This document shows positions 38,293-47,258 of a DNA stretch of 64,000 nucleotides, piece by piece. The stretch comes from Pseudothauera nasutitermitis. GTDB lineage: Bacteria; Pseudomonadota; Gammaproteobacteria; Burkholderiales; Rhodocyclaceae. The stretch covers positions 1 to 64,000 of the forward strand of contig NZ_SSOC01000004.1 in the NCBI RefSeq assembly GCF_004801295.1, written 5' to 3'. Position 1 is the first letter of the stretch; the number at the start of each line of letters is the position of its first letter. The notes beneath the pieces are model-generated. The model ran no database searches and had not been told where the DNA came from. It saw only the letters and a program-made list of their open reading frames with translations. The position numbers were made by a program, and so were the translations under genes.

Positions 38293-39246
38293 TCAGATCA
38301 GTCCCGCCGCACGCAGGATGGTCACCGCCACGCTGGTGGCGACCAGCGAACCGGCGGTGGTCAGCGCGATGATGCTGGCCGCCAGGGTCGCGTTACCGCC
38401 CATCGCGCGCACCATCACGTAGCTCGCCGCCGCCGTGGGCGCCGAGGACAGCAGCAGCAGCACCCCCAGTTCCACCCCGCGGAAACCCACCGCCACCCCG
38501 GCCAGCACGAAGAACAGCGGCACCACCACCAGCTTGGCGACGCTGGCGAACAGCGCGCTGCCGAATTCGCTGCGCATGCTGCGGAAATCCAGCGACGCAC
38601 CGGCGCACAACAGGGCCAGCGGCACGGTCACGTTGGCCAGGTAGCGGAGGGACTGTTCGATCACCTTGGGCAAGGGCAGGCCGGTGCCGGCAACCGCCAG
38701 TCCGGCGAGGATGCTGAGGATCAGCGGATTCCGGGCGATGCCACGCAGCATGCGCAGCCAGCCGCCGCCCTCGCGTGCCAGTGAACGCTGCAGGGTGATG
38801 ACCGCCAGCACGTTGTACAGAATGGTCACCATGCCCACGTACAGCGAGGCGGTCACCACGCCCACATCGCCATAGGCATTCATGCAGTAGGCCAGGCCGA
38901 TGATGGCCAGGTTGCCGCGGAATCCCCCCTGGACCACCACGCCCCGGTCGCGCGCGGGCTGCACATAACGGGCCGCCAGGAACTCCAGGATCAGATAGGC
39001 CACCAGGGTGGCCAGCAAGCCGAAGATCACCAGTCCGGGGTTGGCCGTTTCCTCCAGCGGATTGGCCGCCACACTGATGAACAGCAGCGCCGGCAGCATG
39101 ACGTTGAACACCAGGCGCGAGCCGGTATCCACAAATGCGTCGGTGAGCATTTCGGTGCGCCGCAACAGCACCCCCAGCGCCAGCAGCACGAAGATCGGCC
39201 CGGTGACGGAAAAGGAAAAAGCGAGAACCTGGAGGAATTCGGACAT
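38293..39246 (-). CDS. AEC family transporter
   Basis: Predicted inner-membrane carrier of the auxin efflux carrier family, which includes bacterial malonate and other organic-acid permeases. 317 residues form about ten helices in two repeats. The first repeat has VFNVMLPALLFISVA and the middle has GFRGNLAIIGLAYCMNAYG, a typical AEC discontinuity segment. The second repeat has VPLALLCAGASLDF. ATG at 39244-39246. It stands alone, divergent from prfC. The substrate cannot be read from sequence. Confidence 0.85.
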   Translation of the reverse strand: MSEFLQVLAFSFSVTGPIFVLLALGVLLRRTEMLTDAFVDTGSRLVFNVMLPALLFISVAANPLEETANPGLVIFGLLATLVAYLILEFLAARYVQPARDRGVVVQGGFRGNLAIIGLAYCMNAYGDVGVVTASLYVGMVTILYNVLAVITLQRSLAREGGGWLRMLRGIARNPLILSILAGLAVAGTGLPLPKVIEQSLRYLANVTVPLALLCAGASLDFRSMRSEFGSALFASVAKLVVVPLFFVLAGVAVGFRGVELGVLLLLSSAPTAAASYVMVRAMGGNATLAASIIALTTAGSLVATSVAVTILRAAGLI

Positions 39247-39448
39247 CGGCGCGCTCGGTGGTGCACTGCAACGGAACGGAGAACTCTACGCCGCCCGCCG
39301 CGCATCCACAATTGTGGAGCCTCTTCCGCCCAATCCGCCAGCGGGCGCTAATCCACTGATTCCCTGATAAAATCGCCTGCCCTGCACCGCCTGACCGCGC
39401 AGCCTTCGCCGCCGGCCGGCGGTTTCGCTTTTTCCGCCACGCCCACCG

Positions 39449-41080
39449 ATGACCGACACCGCCGCCACTCCCTACCCGCCCGAACTGCTGCGCGACGTCG
39501 CCAAGCGCCGCACCTTCGCCATCATCTCCCACCCCGACGCCGGCAAGACCACGCTGACCGAAAAGCTGCTGCTGTTCGGCGGCGCGATCCAGCTCGCCGG
39601 CACGGTGAAGGCCAGGAAGAGCGCGCGCCACGCCACCTCGGACTGGATGGAGGTGGAAAAGCAGCGCGGCATCTCGGTGACCAGCTCGGTGATGCAGTTC
39701 GACTACGCCGGACACACCATCAACCTGCTCGACACCCCAGGCCACGAAGACTTCTCCGAAGACACCTACCGCGTGCTCACCGCCGTGGATGCGGCGGTGA
39801 TGGTGATCGACGCGGCCAAGGGCGTGGAAACGCAGACCATCAAGCTGCTCGACGTGTGCCGCCTGCGCAGCACGCCCATCATCACCTTCATCAACAAGCT
39901 CGACCGCGAGGTGCGCGAACCCTTCGACCTGCTCGCCGAGATCGAGGACGTGCTGAAGATCCAGTGCGCGCCGGTGACCTGGCCGCTGGGCATGGGCAAG
40001 GCCTTCCACGGCGTGTACCACCTGCTGCGGGACAGCGTGCTGCGCTTCACCGCCGGCCAGGAAAAGCGCACCGACGCGGAGATCATCCAGGGTCTCACCA
40101 ACGCCCAGCTCGACACCCTGTTCCCCATGGAAGTCGGCCAGCTGCGCGAAGACGTGGAACTCATCCAGGGCGCCTCCACCCCCTTCGAACTCGACGAATT
40201 CCTCGCCGGCCGGCAAAGCCCGGTGTTCTTCGGCTCGGGGATCAACAACTTCGGCGTGCAGGAAATCCTCCAGGCGCTGATCGACTGGGCGCCGCCGCCG
40301 CAGGCCCGGGTGGCCGGCACCGGCGGCGCCGACACGCGCATGGTGCAGCCGGCCGAGGAGAAATTCTCCGGCTTCGTGTTCAAGATCCAGGCCAACATGG
40401 ATCCCAAGCACCGCGACCGCATCGCCTTCTTCCGCATCTGCTCGGGGCGCTACAGCTCCGGCATGAAGGTCAGGCACGTGCGCGCCGGGCGCGAGATGAA
40501 GCTCGCCAACGCGCTCACCTTCATGGCGAATGAACGGGTATTGAAGGACGACGGCGTGGCCGGCGACATCATCGGCATCCACAACCACGGCCAGTTGCAG
40601 ATCGGCGACACCCTGAGCGAGGGCGAGAACCTCGGCTTCAAGGGCATCCCCTACTTCTCCCCGGAACTGTTCCGCGCCGCCCGCCTGCGCGATCCGCTCA
40701 AGTCCAAGCAGTTGCAGAAGGGCCTGCAGGAACTCGGCGAGGAAGGCGCGATCCAGGTCTTCGAGCTGGAAGGCGGCAACATGCTGCTGGGCGCCGTGGG
40801 CGTGCTGCAGTTCGAGGTGGTCGCCCAGCGCCTGAAGGACGAGTACAAGGTGGACGCCATCTTCGAATCCGCCGACATCCACACCGCGCGCTGGCTGACC
40901 TTTCCGGACGAGCTCACGCGGCGCAATTTCGAGCGCGAGCAGGTGATGCGCCTGGGCAAGGACGTGGACGGCAACCCAGTGTATCTCGCCAGCAGCCGCT
41001 ACAACCTGGAAGTGACCATGGAAAAGTGGCCCAAGGTGGGCTTTCATGCCACCCGCGAGCATGGGCAGGTGCTGGGCTGA
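39449..41080 (+). CDS. prfC: Peptide chain release factor 3
   Basis: Ribosomal GTPase that removes RF1/RF2 after termination. 543 residues contain the G domain with P-loop [15 protein letters not shown], switch II region [14 protein letters not shown] and NKLD, followed by domains II and III with the RF3-specific [21 protein letters not shown]. The ATG is at 39449, early in a 202-bp gap from the divergent AEC gene. A retropepsin-like protease gene follows 25 bp later. Confidence 0.97.
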   Translation: MTDTAATPYPPELLRDVAKRRTFAIISHPDAGKTTLTEKLLLFGGAIQLAGTVKARKSARHATSDWMEVEKQRGISVTSSVMQFDYAGHTINLLDTPGHEDFSEDTYRVLTAVDAAVMVIDAAKGVETQTIKLLDVCRLRSTPIITFINKLDREVREPFDLLAEIEDVLKIQCAPVTWPLGMGKAFHGVYHLLRDSVLRFTAGQEKRTDAEIIQGLTNAQLDTLFPMEVGQLREDVELIQGASTPFELDEFLAGRQSPVFFGSGINNFGVQEILQALIDWAPPPQARVAGTGGADTRMVQPAEEKFSGFVFKIQANMDPKHRDRIAFFRICSGRYSSGMKVRHVRAGREMKLANALTFMANERVLKDDGVAGDIIGIHNHGQLQIGDTLSEGENLGFKGIPYFSPELFRAARLRDPLKSKQLQKGLQELGEEGAIQVFELEGGNMLLGAVGVLQFEVVAQRLKDEYKVDAIFESADIHTARWLTFPDELTRRNFEREQVMRLGKDVDGNPVYLASSRYNLEVTMEKWPKVGFHATREHGQVLG

Positions 41081-41105
41081 GGATTTCTTACGGAGGGAAG
41101 CACGC

Positions 41106-41630
41106 ATGAGCCAGTCCCCCGAGCACACCACCCGCGGCCTCGGCCGCGTCATGCTGTGGCTGGGCGCGCTGGCGCTGCTCGGCGTGCTGTGGCTGTTCTT
41201 CAGCGAGCGCCTGGAGCAGCGCCACAATCCCAACCGCGATCTTTCCGTCACCCCGGGCAGCGGCACCGAGCTGGTGCTGCAGCGCAACCGCATGGGGCAT
41301 TACGTGGCGCCGGGCACCATCAACGGCCGGCCGGTGGTGTTCCTGCTCGATACCGGGGCCACCCAGGTTTCGGTGCCCGCCCATCTGGGCGAAGCGCTCG
41401 GCCTCGCGCCGGGCGCGCCGGCCCAGGTGATGACCGCCAACGGCGCGGTCACCGTGCGCGCCACGCGCATCGATGAACTGGGCCTGGGCCCCTTCCTCGC
41501 CCGCGAGGTGCGCGGCCACCTCAACCCCGGCATGCGCGACGACCAGGTGCTGCTGGGCATGAGCGTGCTCAAGCACCTGGAATTCACCCAGCGCGGCGAT
41601 ACCCTGATCCTGCGCGCACCGGGGCCCTGA
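41106..41630 (+). CDS. Membrane-anchored retropepsin-like aspartic protease
   Basis: A 174-residue clan AA protein with one N-terminal membrane helix (VMLWLGALALLGVLWLFF) and a periplasmic domain. The catalytic motif is VVFLLDTGATQVSVP at about residues 79-93, followed by the DELGLGPFLAREVRGHL flap region and GMSVLKHLEF. These are typical of the TIGR02281 group of single-domain proteases that act as dimers. The ATG at 41106 has AGGGA about 10 nt upstream. It lies 25 bp after prfC. Its substrate is unknown. Confidence 0.85.
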   Translation: MSQSPEHTTRGLGRVMLWLGALALLGVLWLFFSERLEQRHNPNRDLSVTPGSGTELVLQRNRMGHYVAPGTINGRPVVFLLDTGATQVSVPAHLGEALGLAPGAPAQVMTANGAVTVRATRIDELGLGPFLAREVRGHLNPGMRDDQVLLGMSVLKHLEFTQRGDTLILRAPGP

Positions 41631-41657
41631 AAACCGGCCGGCGCCCGCCGGGGTGAC

Positions 41658-41675
41658 TGAAAGCAGTTTGAAAGC
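41658..41675 (+). promoter_or_regulatory. Direct repeat upstream of tctC, likely response-regulator site
   Basis: TGAAAGC occurs at 41658-41664 and again at 41669-41675, an 11-bp period, which is one helical turn and typical of OmpR/TctD-type regulators. A -10-like TAGTAT follows at 41686-41691. The TctD-like regulator encoded at 48467 is the natural candidate; binding is inferred. Confidence 0.5.
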
Positions 41676-41755
41676 CCTCCGTAGCTAGTATGCCTTGCGC
41701 GCATCCACCCCCGAACGGCGGGCGCGCATAAATACAAAACCTACAGGAGACAACC

Positions 41756-42772
41756 ATGCTTTCCGCATCCCTTGCGTTCACCCGCCGCCTGCCGGGGCGG
41801 GCTTTTGCCGCCGCCTGCCTGGGGGCGGCCGTGCTGGCTTCGGCCAGCGTCGCCGCGCAGGCCGAGCCGCGCCGGCCCGAGTGCATCGCGCCCGCCCAGC
41901 CGGGCGGCGGCTTCGATCTGACCTGCCGGCTGACCCAGGCCGCGCTGCAGGAAAGCGGCGCGCTGAAGAATCCACTGCGCATCGTTTACATGCCGGGCGG
42001 CGTGGGCGCGGTGGCCTACAACACCATCGTGGCGCAGCGCCCCGCCGAAGGGGGGTCTATCGTTGCCTTCTCCGGCGGTTCGCTGCTGAATCTGGCCCAG
42101 GGCAAGTTCGGCCGCTACACGGTGGACGACGTACGCTGGCTGGCCGCCGTCGGCGCCGACTACGGTGTGGCCGTGGTGCGCGACGATTCGCCCTACCAGA
42201 CCCTGGACGACTTGATGCAGGCGCTCAGGCAGGACCCCGCCAAGGTGGTGTTCGGCGCGGGCGGCACCGTGGGCAGCCAGGACTGGATGAAGGCCGCATT
42301 GACCGCCAAGGCCGCCGGCGTCGATTACAAGCGCATGCGCTTCGTGGCCTTCGAAGGCGGCGGCGAGGGCATCACCGCGCTGCGCGGCAATCACATCCAG
42401 GCCTACATGGGCGATGCCGCCGAGGCCGTCACCACGCTGGAAGGGGGGGCGCCGATCAGGATTCTGGCGGTGTTCCACAGCGAGCGCCTGCCCGGCCGCC
42501 TGGCCGACGTGCCGACCGCCAGGGAACAGGGCTACGACATCGAATGGCCGATCATCCGCGGCTTCTATCTCGGCCCCAAGGTGTCGGACGCGGACTACCA
42601 GTGGTGGGTGGAGGCGTTCGAAAAGACCATGGGCAGCGAGGCGTTCGCCCGGCTGCAGGCCCAGCAGGGCTTGTTCCCGTTCAGCCTGACCGGGCCCGAG
42701 CTCGACGCCTACGTCAAGGAGCAGGTCCGCCAGTACGGCGAACTGGCCCGCTCGTTCGGCCTGGTGAACTGA
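41756..42772 (+). CDS. tctC: Tripartite tricarboxylate transporter binding protein TctC
   Basis: Periplasmic solute receptor of the TctCBA secondary transporter (Bug family). 338 residues with a signal peptide (basic RRLPGRA, hydrophobic AAACLGAAVLASASVAAQA). The mature part carries the family's ligand loops: APAQPGGGFDLTCR near the start and YMPGGVGAVAYN. ATG 41756 follows AGGAGACAACC. The expected ligand is a carboxylate such as citrate, but related receptors bind many acids. It heads the operon tctC-tctB-tctA; a direct repeat upstream suggests TctD control. Confidence 0.9.
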   Translation: MLSASLAFTRRLPGRAFAAACLGAAVLASASVAAQAEPRRPECIAPAQPGGGFDLTCRLTQAALQESGALKNPLRIVYMPGGVGAVAYNTIVAQRPAEGGSIVAFSGGSLLNLAQGKFGRYTVDDVRWLAAVGADYGVAVVRDDSPYQTLDDLMQALRQDPAKVVFGAGGTVGSQDWMKAALTAKAAGVDYKRMRFVAFEGGGEGITALRGNHIQAYMGDAAEAVTTLEGGAPIRILAVFHSERLPGRLADVPTAREQGYDIEWPIIRGFYLGPKVSDADYQWWVEAFEKTMGSEAFARLQAQQGLFPFSLTGPELDAYVKEQVRQYGELARSFGLVN

Positions 42773-42919
42773 CCGGCGGGCCGGTCCCCGGTTCTCTCCT
42801 TCCGCCGCAGCCGGCGGGACTTCCGTACTTCGCGCGCAGGGCGCAGCCGCGCCCCGCACGCCGCCCGCGCGAGGCCGTCGCGGGACGGCGCGGCGCGCAT
42901 TTTCCGACGGGACACGAAC

Positions 42920-43357
42920 ATGAACAATCGCATACTGGGCATTGCCGCGCTGGCGCTGGCGGCGATGATGATCTGGCAGGGCCATGACCTGCAGGCGCCT
43001 TTTTCCTACGAGCCGCTCGGGCCGCGCGCGTTTCCGCTGCTCATCGCGGCGGTCATGGCGCTGTGCGGCCTGCGGCTGGCGATCCGCGGCGGCGGGCAGG
43101 CGCCGGCCAACCCGCCGGGCGCCAACACGCGCATCGCCGCCATGTTCGGCGTGATCGTGGGCTATGCCCTGGTGTTCCAGTGGGCGGGCTTCATCATCGC
43201 CACGGCGCTGATGACCCTGCTGGTCGGCCGCCTGTTCGGCGGCGGCTGGGTGGGCCCGGCCATCGGCGGGGTGGCGGGCTCGGTGCTGCTGTTCGTGCTG
43301 TTCGACCGGGTGCTGGACGTGGTCCTGCCGGTCGGCCTGCTGGGAGCATGGCTATGA
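42920..43357 (+). CDS. tctB: Tripartite tricarboxylate transporter small subunit TctB
   Basis: Small (145-residue) membrane subunit with about four helices, poorly conserved as usual for TctB. It includes the first helix RILGIAALALAAMMIWQG, an early motif PFSYEPLGPRAFPLLIAAVMAL that is characteristic of the family, and a C-terminal helix ending in VVLPVGLLGAWL. The stop codon overlaps the tctA start (ATGA). It is separated from tctC by a 147-bp gap in which no clear gene was found. Confidence 0.88.
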   Translation: MNNRILGIAALALAAMMIWQGHDLQAPFSYEPLGPRAFPLLIAAVMALCGLRLAIRGGGQAPANPPGANTRIAAMFGVIVGYALVFQWAGFIIATALMTLLVGRLFGGGWVGPAIGGVAGSVLLFVLFDRVLDVVLPVGLLGAWL

Positions 43358-44880
43358 ACGGCGTGCTGGAACATCTTTCCCAGGGCTTCGGCGTGGCATT
43401 CACCCCGCTGAACCTGCTGGTGGCGGCCATCGGCTCGTTCTTCGGCACCATCGTCGGGGTGCTGCCGGGGCTGGGGCCGATCAACGGGGTGGCGATGCTC
43501 ATTCCGGTGGCCTTCGCCATGAACCTGCCGCCGGAGACGGCGCTGATCCTGCTCGCCGCGGTTTACGTGGGGGCCGAATACGGCGGGCGCATCACCTCCA
43601 TCCTGATCAACGTGCCGGGCGAGGCGGCCTCGGTGATGACCACCCTGGACGGTTATCCGCTGGCCCGCCAGGGGCTGGGCAGCGTGGCCTTGTCGCTGTC
43701 CGCCTGGGCGTCGTTCTTCGGTTCGCTGGTGGCCTTCTTCGGCATCGTCATCTTCGCCCCGCTGCTGGCGCGCTGGGCGCTGGCGTTCGGGCCGGCCGAG
43801 TATTTCGTGCTGATGGTGTTCGCCTTCTGCTGCCTGACCGGGCTGCTGGGCAGCGAGCCGGTGAAGGGCGTGCTGGCGGCGATGATCGGGCTGGCCATTT
43901 CCACCGTGGGGGTGGATGCCAATTCCGGCGTCTATCGCTTCGCCTTCGATTCGCCCAATCTGTCCGACGGCATCGATTTCGTGGTGGTGGTGATCGCGCT
44001 GTTCGCCATCAGCGAGATGCTGCAGATGCTGGAGCACGTGGTCGGCGGCCTGTCGGTCAAGGTGCCCAAGAGCGGGCGCAAGCTGTTCAATTTCGCGGAA
44101 TTCCGCTTCACCCTGCCCAGCGTGGTGCGCAGCAGCCTGACCGGCTTCGGCCTGGGGGTGCTGCCGGGTGCGGGCGCCAGCGTGGCCTCGGCGATCGCCT
44201 ACGCCAACGAGAAGCGCATCACCGAACAGCGCGATCCGGACGCCAAGTTCGGCCGGGGCGACATGCGCGGCCTGACCGCGCCGGAGTCGGCCAACAACGC
44301 CTCCGCGACCGGCTCGTTCATCCCCATGCTCACGCTCGGCGTGCCCGGCTCGGGCACCACCGCGGTGATGATGGGGGCGCTGACGCTGTACAACATCACC
44401 CCCGGGCCGGTGCTGTTCGACGCCCAGCCGCAGCTGGTGTGGGGGCTGATCGCTTCGCTGCTGGTGGCCAACGTCATGCTGCTCATCATGAACGTGCCCA
44501 TGGTGCGGGTGTTCGCCAGCATCCTGTCCGTGCCGCCCTGGCTGCTGGTGCCCGGCATCGTGTGCGTGAGCATCATCGGCGTGTATTCGATCAACGCCAC
44601 GCGCTTCGATCTGCTGCTGGTGGCAGGGATCGGCCTGGTGGGCTATTTTCTGCGCAAGGCGCACATGCCCATGGCCCCGCTGATCCTCGGGGTGGTCCTC
44701 GGCAACCTGATGGAGCAGAACCTGCGCCGCGCGCTGGCGATCTCCGACGGCGACGTGGTCATTCTGTTTTCCAGCGCGGTGAGCGTGGCGTTCTGGGTGC
44801 TGTCGCTGGGCGTGATCCTGCTTCCGCCCTTGTACCGGCGCTGGAAGAAGCGCAGCCTGCTGCCGGAGATTGCCGAGTAG
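43354..44880 (+). CDS. tctA: Tripartite tricarboxylate transporter large permease TctA
   Basis: Main transport subunit, 508 residues with about 12 membrane helices. Conserved family segments: GTIVGVLPGLGPINGVAMLIP near the start, YGGRITSILINVPGEAAS and, in the second repeat, PESANNASATGSFIPMLTLG and GVPGSGTTAVMMGAL. The ATG at 43354 overlaps the tctB stop and has GGGAG 7 nt upstream; the ATG at 43348 is too close to that site. An intrinsic terminator follows the gene. Confidence 0.94.
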   Translation: MNGVLEHLSQGFGVAFTPLNLLVAAIGSFFGTIVGVLPGLGPINGVAMLIPVAFAMNLPPETALILLAAVYVGAEYGGRITSILINVPGEAASVMTTLDGYPLARQGLGSVALSLSAWASFFGSLVAFFGIVIFAPLLARWALAFGPAEYFVLMVFAFCCLTGLLGSEPVKGVLAAMIGLAISTVGVDANSGVYRFAFDSPNLSDGIDFVVVVIALFAISEMLQMLEHVVGGLSVKVPKSGRKLFNFAEFRFTLPSVVRSSLTGFGLGVLPGAGASVASAIAYANEKRITEQRDPDAKFGRGDMRGLTAPESANNASATGSFIPMLTLGVPGSGTTAVMMGALTLYNITPGPVLFDAQPQLVWGLIASLLVANVMLLIMNVPMVRVFASILSVPPWLLVPGIVCVSIIGVYSINATRFDLLLVAGIGLVGYFLRKAHMPMAPLILGVVLGNLMEQNLRRALAISDGDVVILFSSAVSVAFWVLSLGVILLPPLYRRWKKRSLLPEIAE

Positions 44881-44929
44881 GAGGCCGCAGCGGCGCCGAT
44901 GAGGAGATGAGTGGTATATGGAAACGCGG

Positions 44930-44966
44930 AGCCGACGGGATGCTGCATCCCGCCGGCTTGTTTTTT
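44930..44966 (+). terminator. Rho-independent terminator after tctA
   Basis: AGCCG-A-CGGGATG and CATCCCG-C-CGGCT form a 13-bp stem with one mismatch and a CTG loop, followed by TTGTTTTTT. This ends the tctCBA transcript 15-20 bp before the AbrB-family permease gene. Confidence 0.88.
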
Positions 44967-44984
44967 CGAGAGGCAGGGAAATAG

Positions 44985-46013
44985 ATGAAAAACGCGTGGC
45001 GGTGCCTGCTGGGCCTGTGCGTCGCCCTGTTCGGTGCCGCGCTGGCCTTGTGGCTGGATGTGCCGCTGCCCTGGCTGCTGGGCCCGCTGATCCTGACCGC
45101 CGCGACCCGCCTGTCCGGCGTCGCCAGCCGTTGCCCGTCCCCGGTCAACCGCCTGGGGCGCTGGGTGATCGGCGTGTCGCTGGGCTTGTACTTCACCCCG
45201 CAGGTGGCCGCCAGCGTGGCCCAGCACTGGGCGCTGATCGTGCTCGGCATGACCTACGCCCTGCTGCTGGCGTGCATCGGCAGCTGGGCCTACCGGCGCT
45301 ATGCCGGGCTCGATGTGTCCACCGCATGGTTCGCGGCCGCCATCGGCAGCGCCAGCGAAATGGCCAACATGGCGGCCCGGCACGGTGCCCGCGTGGACCA
45401 GGTGGCCTCCGCCCACAGCATGCGCGTGCTGCTGGTGGTGGTGGTCGTGCCGTTCGCCTTCCGCTGGTTCGGCGACCATGGCGGGGACGTGCTGCCGGAC
45501 GTGCGCGAGCTGCGCTGGCCCGGCCTGGCCTGGCTGGTGCTGGGCGCCTGGGCCAGCGGCTGGCTGTTCCAGAAGCTGCGCCTGCCCAACGCCTGGATGC
45601 TCGGCCCGATGGCCTTCGCCATGCTGGTCACGCTGTTCGACCTGCGCCTGTCGGCCCTGCCGCAGTGGGTGTCGTGGGCCGGGCAGTTGTGCATCGGCTG
45701 GTCGCTGGGCGACAAGTACCGGCCCGATTTCCTGCGCTCGGCGCCGCGCCTGCTGGCGGTGGCGACGGTTTCCTCGCTGCTGTTCATGGGCGCCTCCGCG
45801 CTGCTGGGCTGGGGCGTGGCGCATCTGGTCGAGCTGCCCGCGCCGACGCTGATCCTCGCCCTGGTGCCCGGCGGCATCGCGGAAATGACCATCACCGCCA
45901 AGGTGCTGGGCCTGGGCGTGCCCATCGTCACCGCCATGCAGGTCATGCGCATGCTGTTCGTGGTGCTGGGCACCGGGCCGATCTACCGCAGGTGGGTGGC
46001 GAGGGCGGGGTAG
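44985..46013 (+). CDS. AbrB family membrane protein
   Basis: A 342-residue inner-membrane protein of the AbrB (COG3180) family, named from a doubtful link to ammonia monooxygenase; function unknown. Two repeats each have a LPWLLGPL-type helix start (LPWLLGPLILTAA and LPNAWMLGPMAFAML), and the end carries LALVPGGIAEMTITAKVLG. Such genes often sit beside tripartite tricarboxylate transporter operons, as here. ATG 44985 follows the tctA terminator directly, so expression may depend on read-through. Confidence 0.85.
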   Translation: MKNAWRCLLGLCVALFGAALALWLDVPLPWLLGPLILTAATRLSGVASRCPSPVNRLGRWVIGVSLGLYFTPQVAASVAQHWALIVLGMTYALLLACIGSWAYRRYAGLDVSTAWFAAAIGSASEMANMAARHGARVDQVASAHSMRVLLVVVVVPFAFRWFGDHGGDVLPDVRELRWPGLAWLVLGAWASGWLFQKLRLPNAWMLGPMAFAMLVTLFDLRLSALPQWVSWAGQLCIGWSLGDKYRPDFLRSAPRLLAVATVSSLLFMGASALLGWGVAHLVELPAPTLILALVPGGIAEMTITAKVLGLGVPIVTAMQVMRMLFVVLGTGPIYRRWVARAG

Positions 46014-46065
46014 GGGGCGGTCATGTGTTTCCGGCGGCCGCGCCCCCTTTCCCCGCCGGAACCCG

Positions 46066-47193
46066 TCAACCCAGCCGATCCAGCGCGCCGGCCAGGTGCC
46101 CCACCGTGCGCTCGATGTCCGCCAGCTTGTCCAGGCCGAACAGGCCGAGGCGGAAGGTCTTGAAGTCCGGCCCTTCGTCGCATTGCAGCGGCACGCCGGC
46201 GGCGATCTGCAGGCCGGCGGCGATGAATTTGCTGCCGTTGTGGACGCCGTCGTCGTCGGTGTAGGCCACCACCACGCCGGGCGCTTCGAAGCCGTCGGCC
46301 GCCACGCTGCGGAAGCCGCGCGCGGCGAGCAGCGCGCGCACCGCGCGGCCCAGGGCGAACTGGCGCTCGCGCAGGGTCTCGAAGCCCACCGCCTCGGCCT
46401 CGCGCATGGTGTCGCGCAGGCGCGCCAGCGCGTCGGTGGGCAGGGTGGCGTGGTAGGCGAACCCGCCGTGCTCGTAGGCCTCCATGATCTGCAGCCATTT
46501 GCGCAGATCGCAGGCGAAGCTCGTGCTGGTGGTGGCGTCGATGCGTTCGCGCGCCCGCGCGTTGAGCATCACCATGCCGCAGCCCGGCGAGGCCGACCAG
46601 CCTTTCTGCGGCGCGCTGATCAACACGTCCACCGCGTTCGCCTCCATGTCCACCCACACGGTGCCCGAGGCCACGCAGTCGAGCACGAACAGGCCGCCGG
46701 CTTCGCGCACGGCCTCGCCCACCGCGCGCAGGTAATCGTCGGGCAGGAGGATGCCCGAGGCGGTTTCCACGTGAGGGGCGAACACCAGGTCCGGGCGCTG
46801 CTCGCGGATCGCCGCGACCACCTCGGCGAGCGGCGGCGGGGCGAAGGGGGCCTGGCGCCCCGCGCCGAGCGGGCGGGCCTTGAGCACGGCGGCCTCGGCG
46901 GGAATGCCGCCCATCTCGAAGATCTGCGTCCAGCGGAAGCTGAACCAGCCGTTGCGGATGACCAGGCATTTGCGCCCGGTGGCGAACTGGCGGGCCACCG
47001 CTTCCATCGCGTAGCTGCCGCCGCCGGGCACCAGGGCCACCGCGCGGGCGTTGTAGACCCGCCTGAGGGTGGCCGAGATGTCGCGCATCACGCCCTGGAA
47101 GGCCTGCGACATGTGGTTGAGCGAGCGGTCGGTAAACACCACCGAATACTCCAGAAGTCCGTCCGGATCGAGGTCGGGAAGCAAACCGGGCAC
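46066..47193 (-). CDS. Class V pyridoxal-phosphate aminotransferase
   Basis: PLP enzyme of the alanine/serine-glyoxylate or 2-aminoethylphosphonate aminotransferase type. The cofactor lysine lies in SAPQKGWSASPGCGMVML, with upstream substrate-phosphate features VPGGGSYAMEAVARQF and VLDCVASGTVWVDM. I prefer a GTG start at 47191-47193 (375 residues), which has AAGGAGAC about 6 nt upstream; the ATG at 47217 would add 8 residues with no ribosome site. It lies 65 bp downstream of a solute-binding protein gene on the same strand. The amino donor and acceptor cannot be fixed from sequence. Confidence 0.85.
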   Translation of the reverse strand: MPGLLPDLDPDGLLEYSVVFTDRSLNHMSQAFQGVMRDISATLRRVYNARAVALVPGGGSYAMEAVARQFATGRKCLVIRNGWFSFRWTQIFEMGGIPAEAAVLKARPLGAGRQAPFAPPPLAEVVAAIREQRPDLVFAPHVETASGILLPDDYLRAVGEAVREAGGLFVLDCVASGTVWVDMEANAVDVLISAPQKGWSASPGCGMVMLNARARERIDATTSTSFACDLRKWLQIMEAYEHGGFAYHATLPTDALARLRDTMREAEAVGFETLRERQFALGRAVRALLAARGFRSVAADGFEAPGVVVAYTDDDGVHNGSKFIAAGLQIAAGVPLQCDEGPDFKTFRLGLFGLDKLADIERTVGHLAGALDRLG

Positions 47194-47258
47194 GGCTGTC
47201 TCCTTGCAAGGGTTCATGGGCGTGGAATGCCAGTTGCCGCCGGCGGGCCGGGGCACGC

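Noticed and set aside
38393-41293. Minus-strand open frame of about 960 codons across prfC and the AEC gene
   Set aside because: It crosses two genes in wrong frames, and its composition (mainly H, A, G, V, E, Q) is typical of a shadow.
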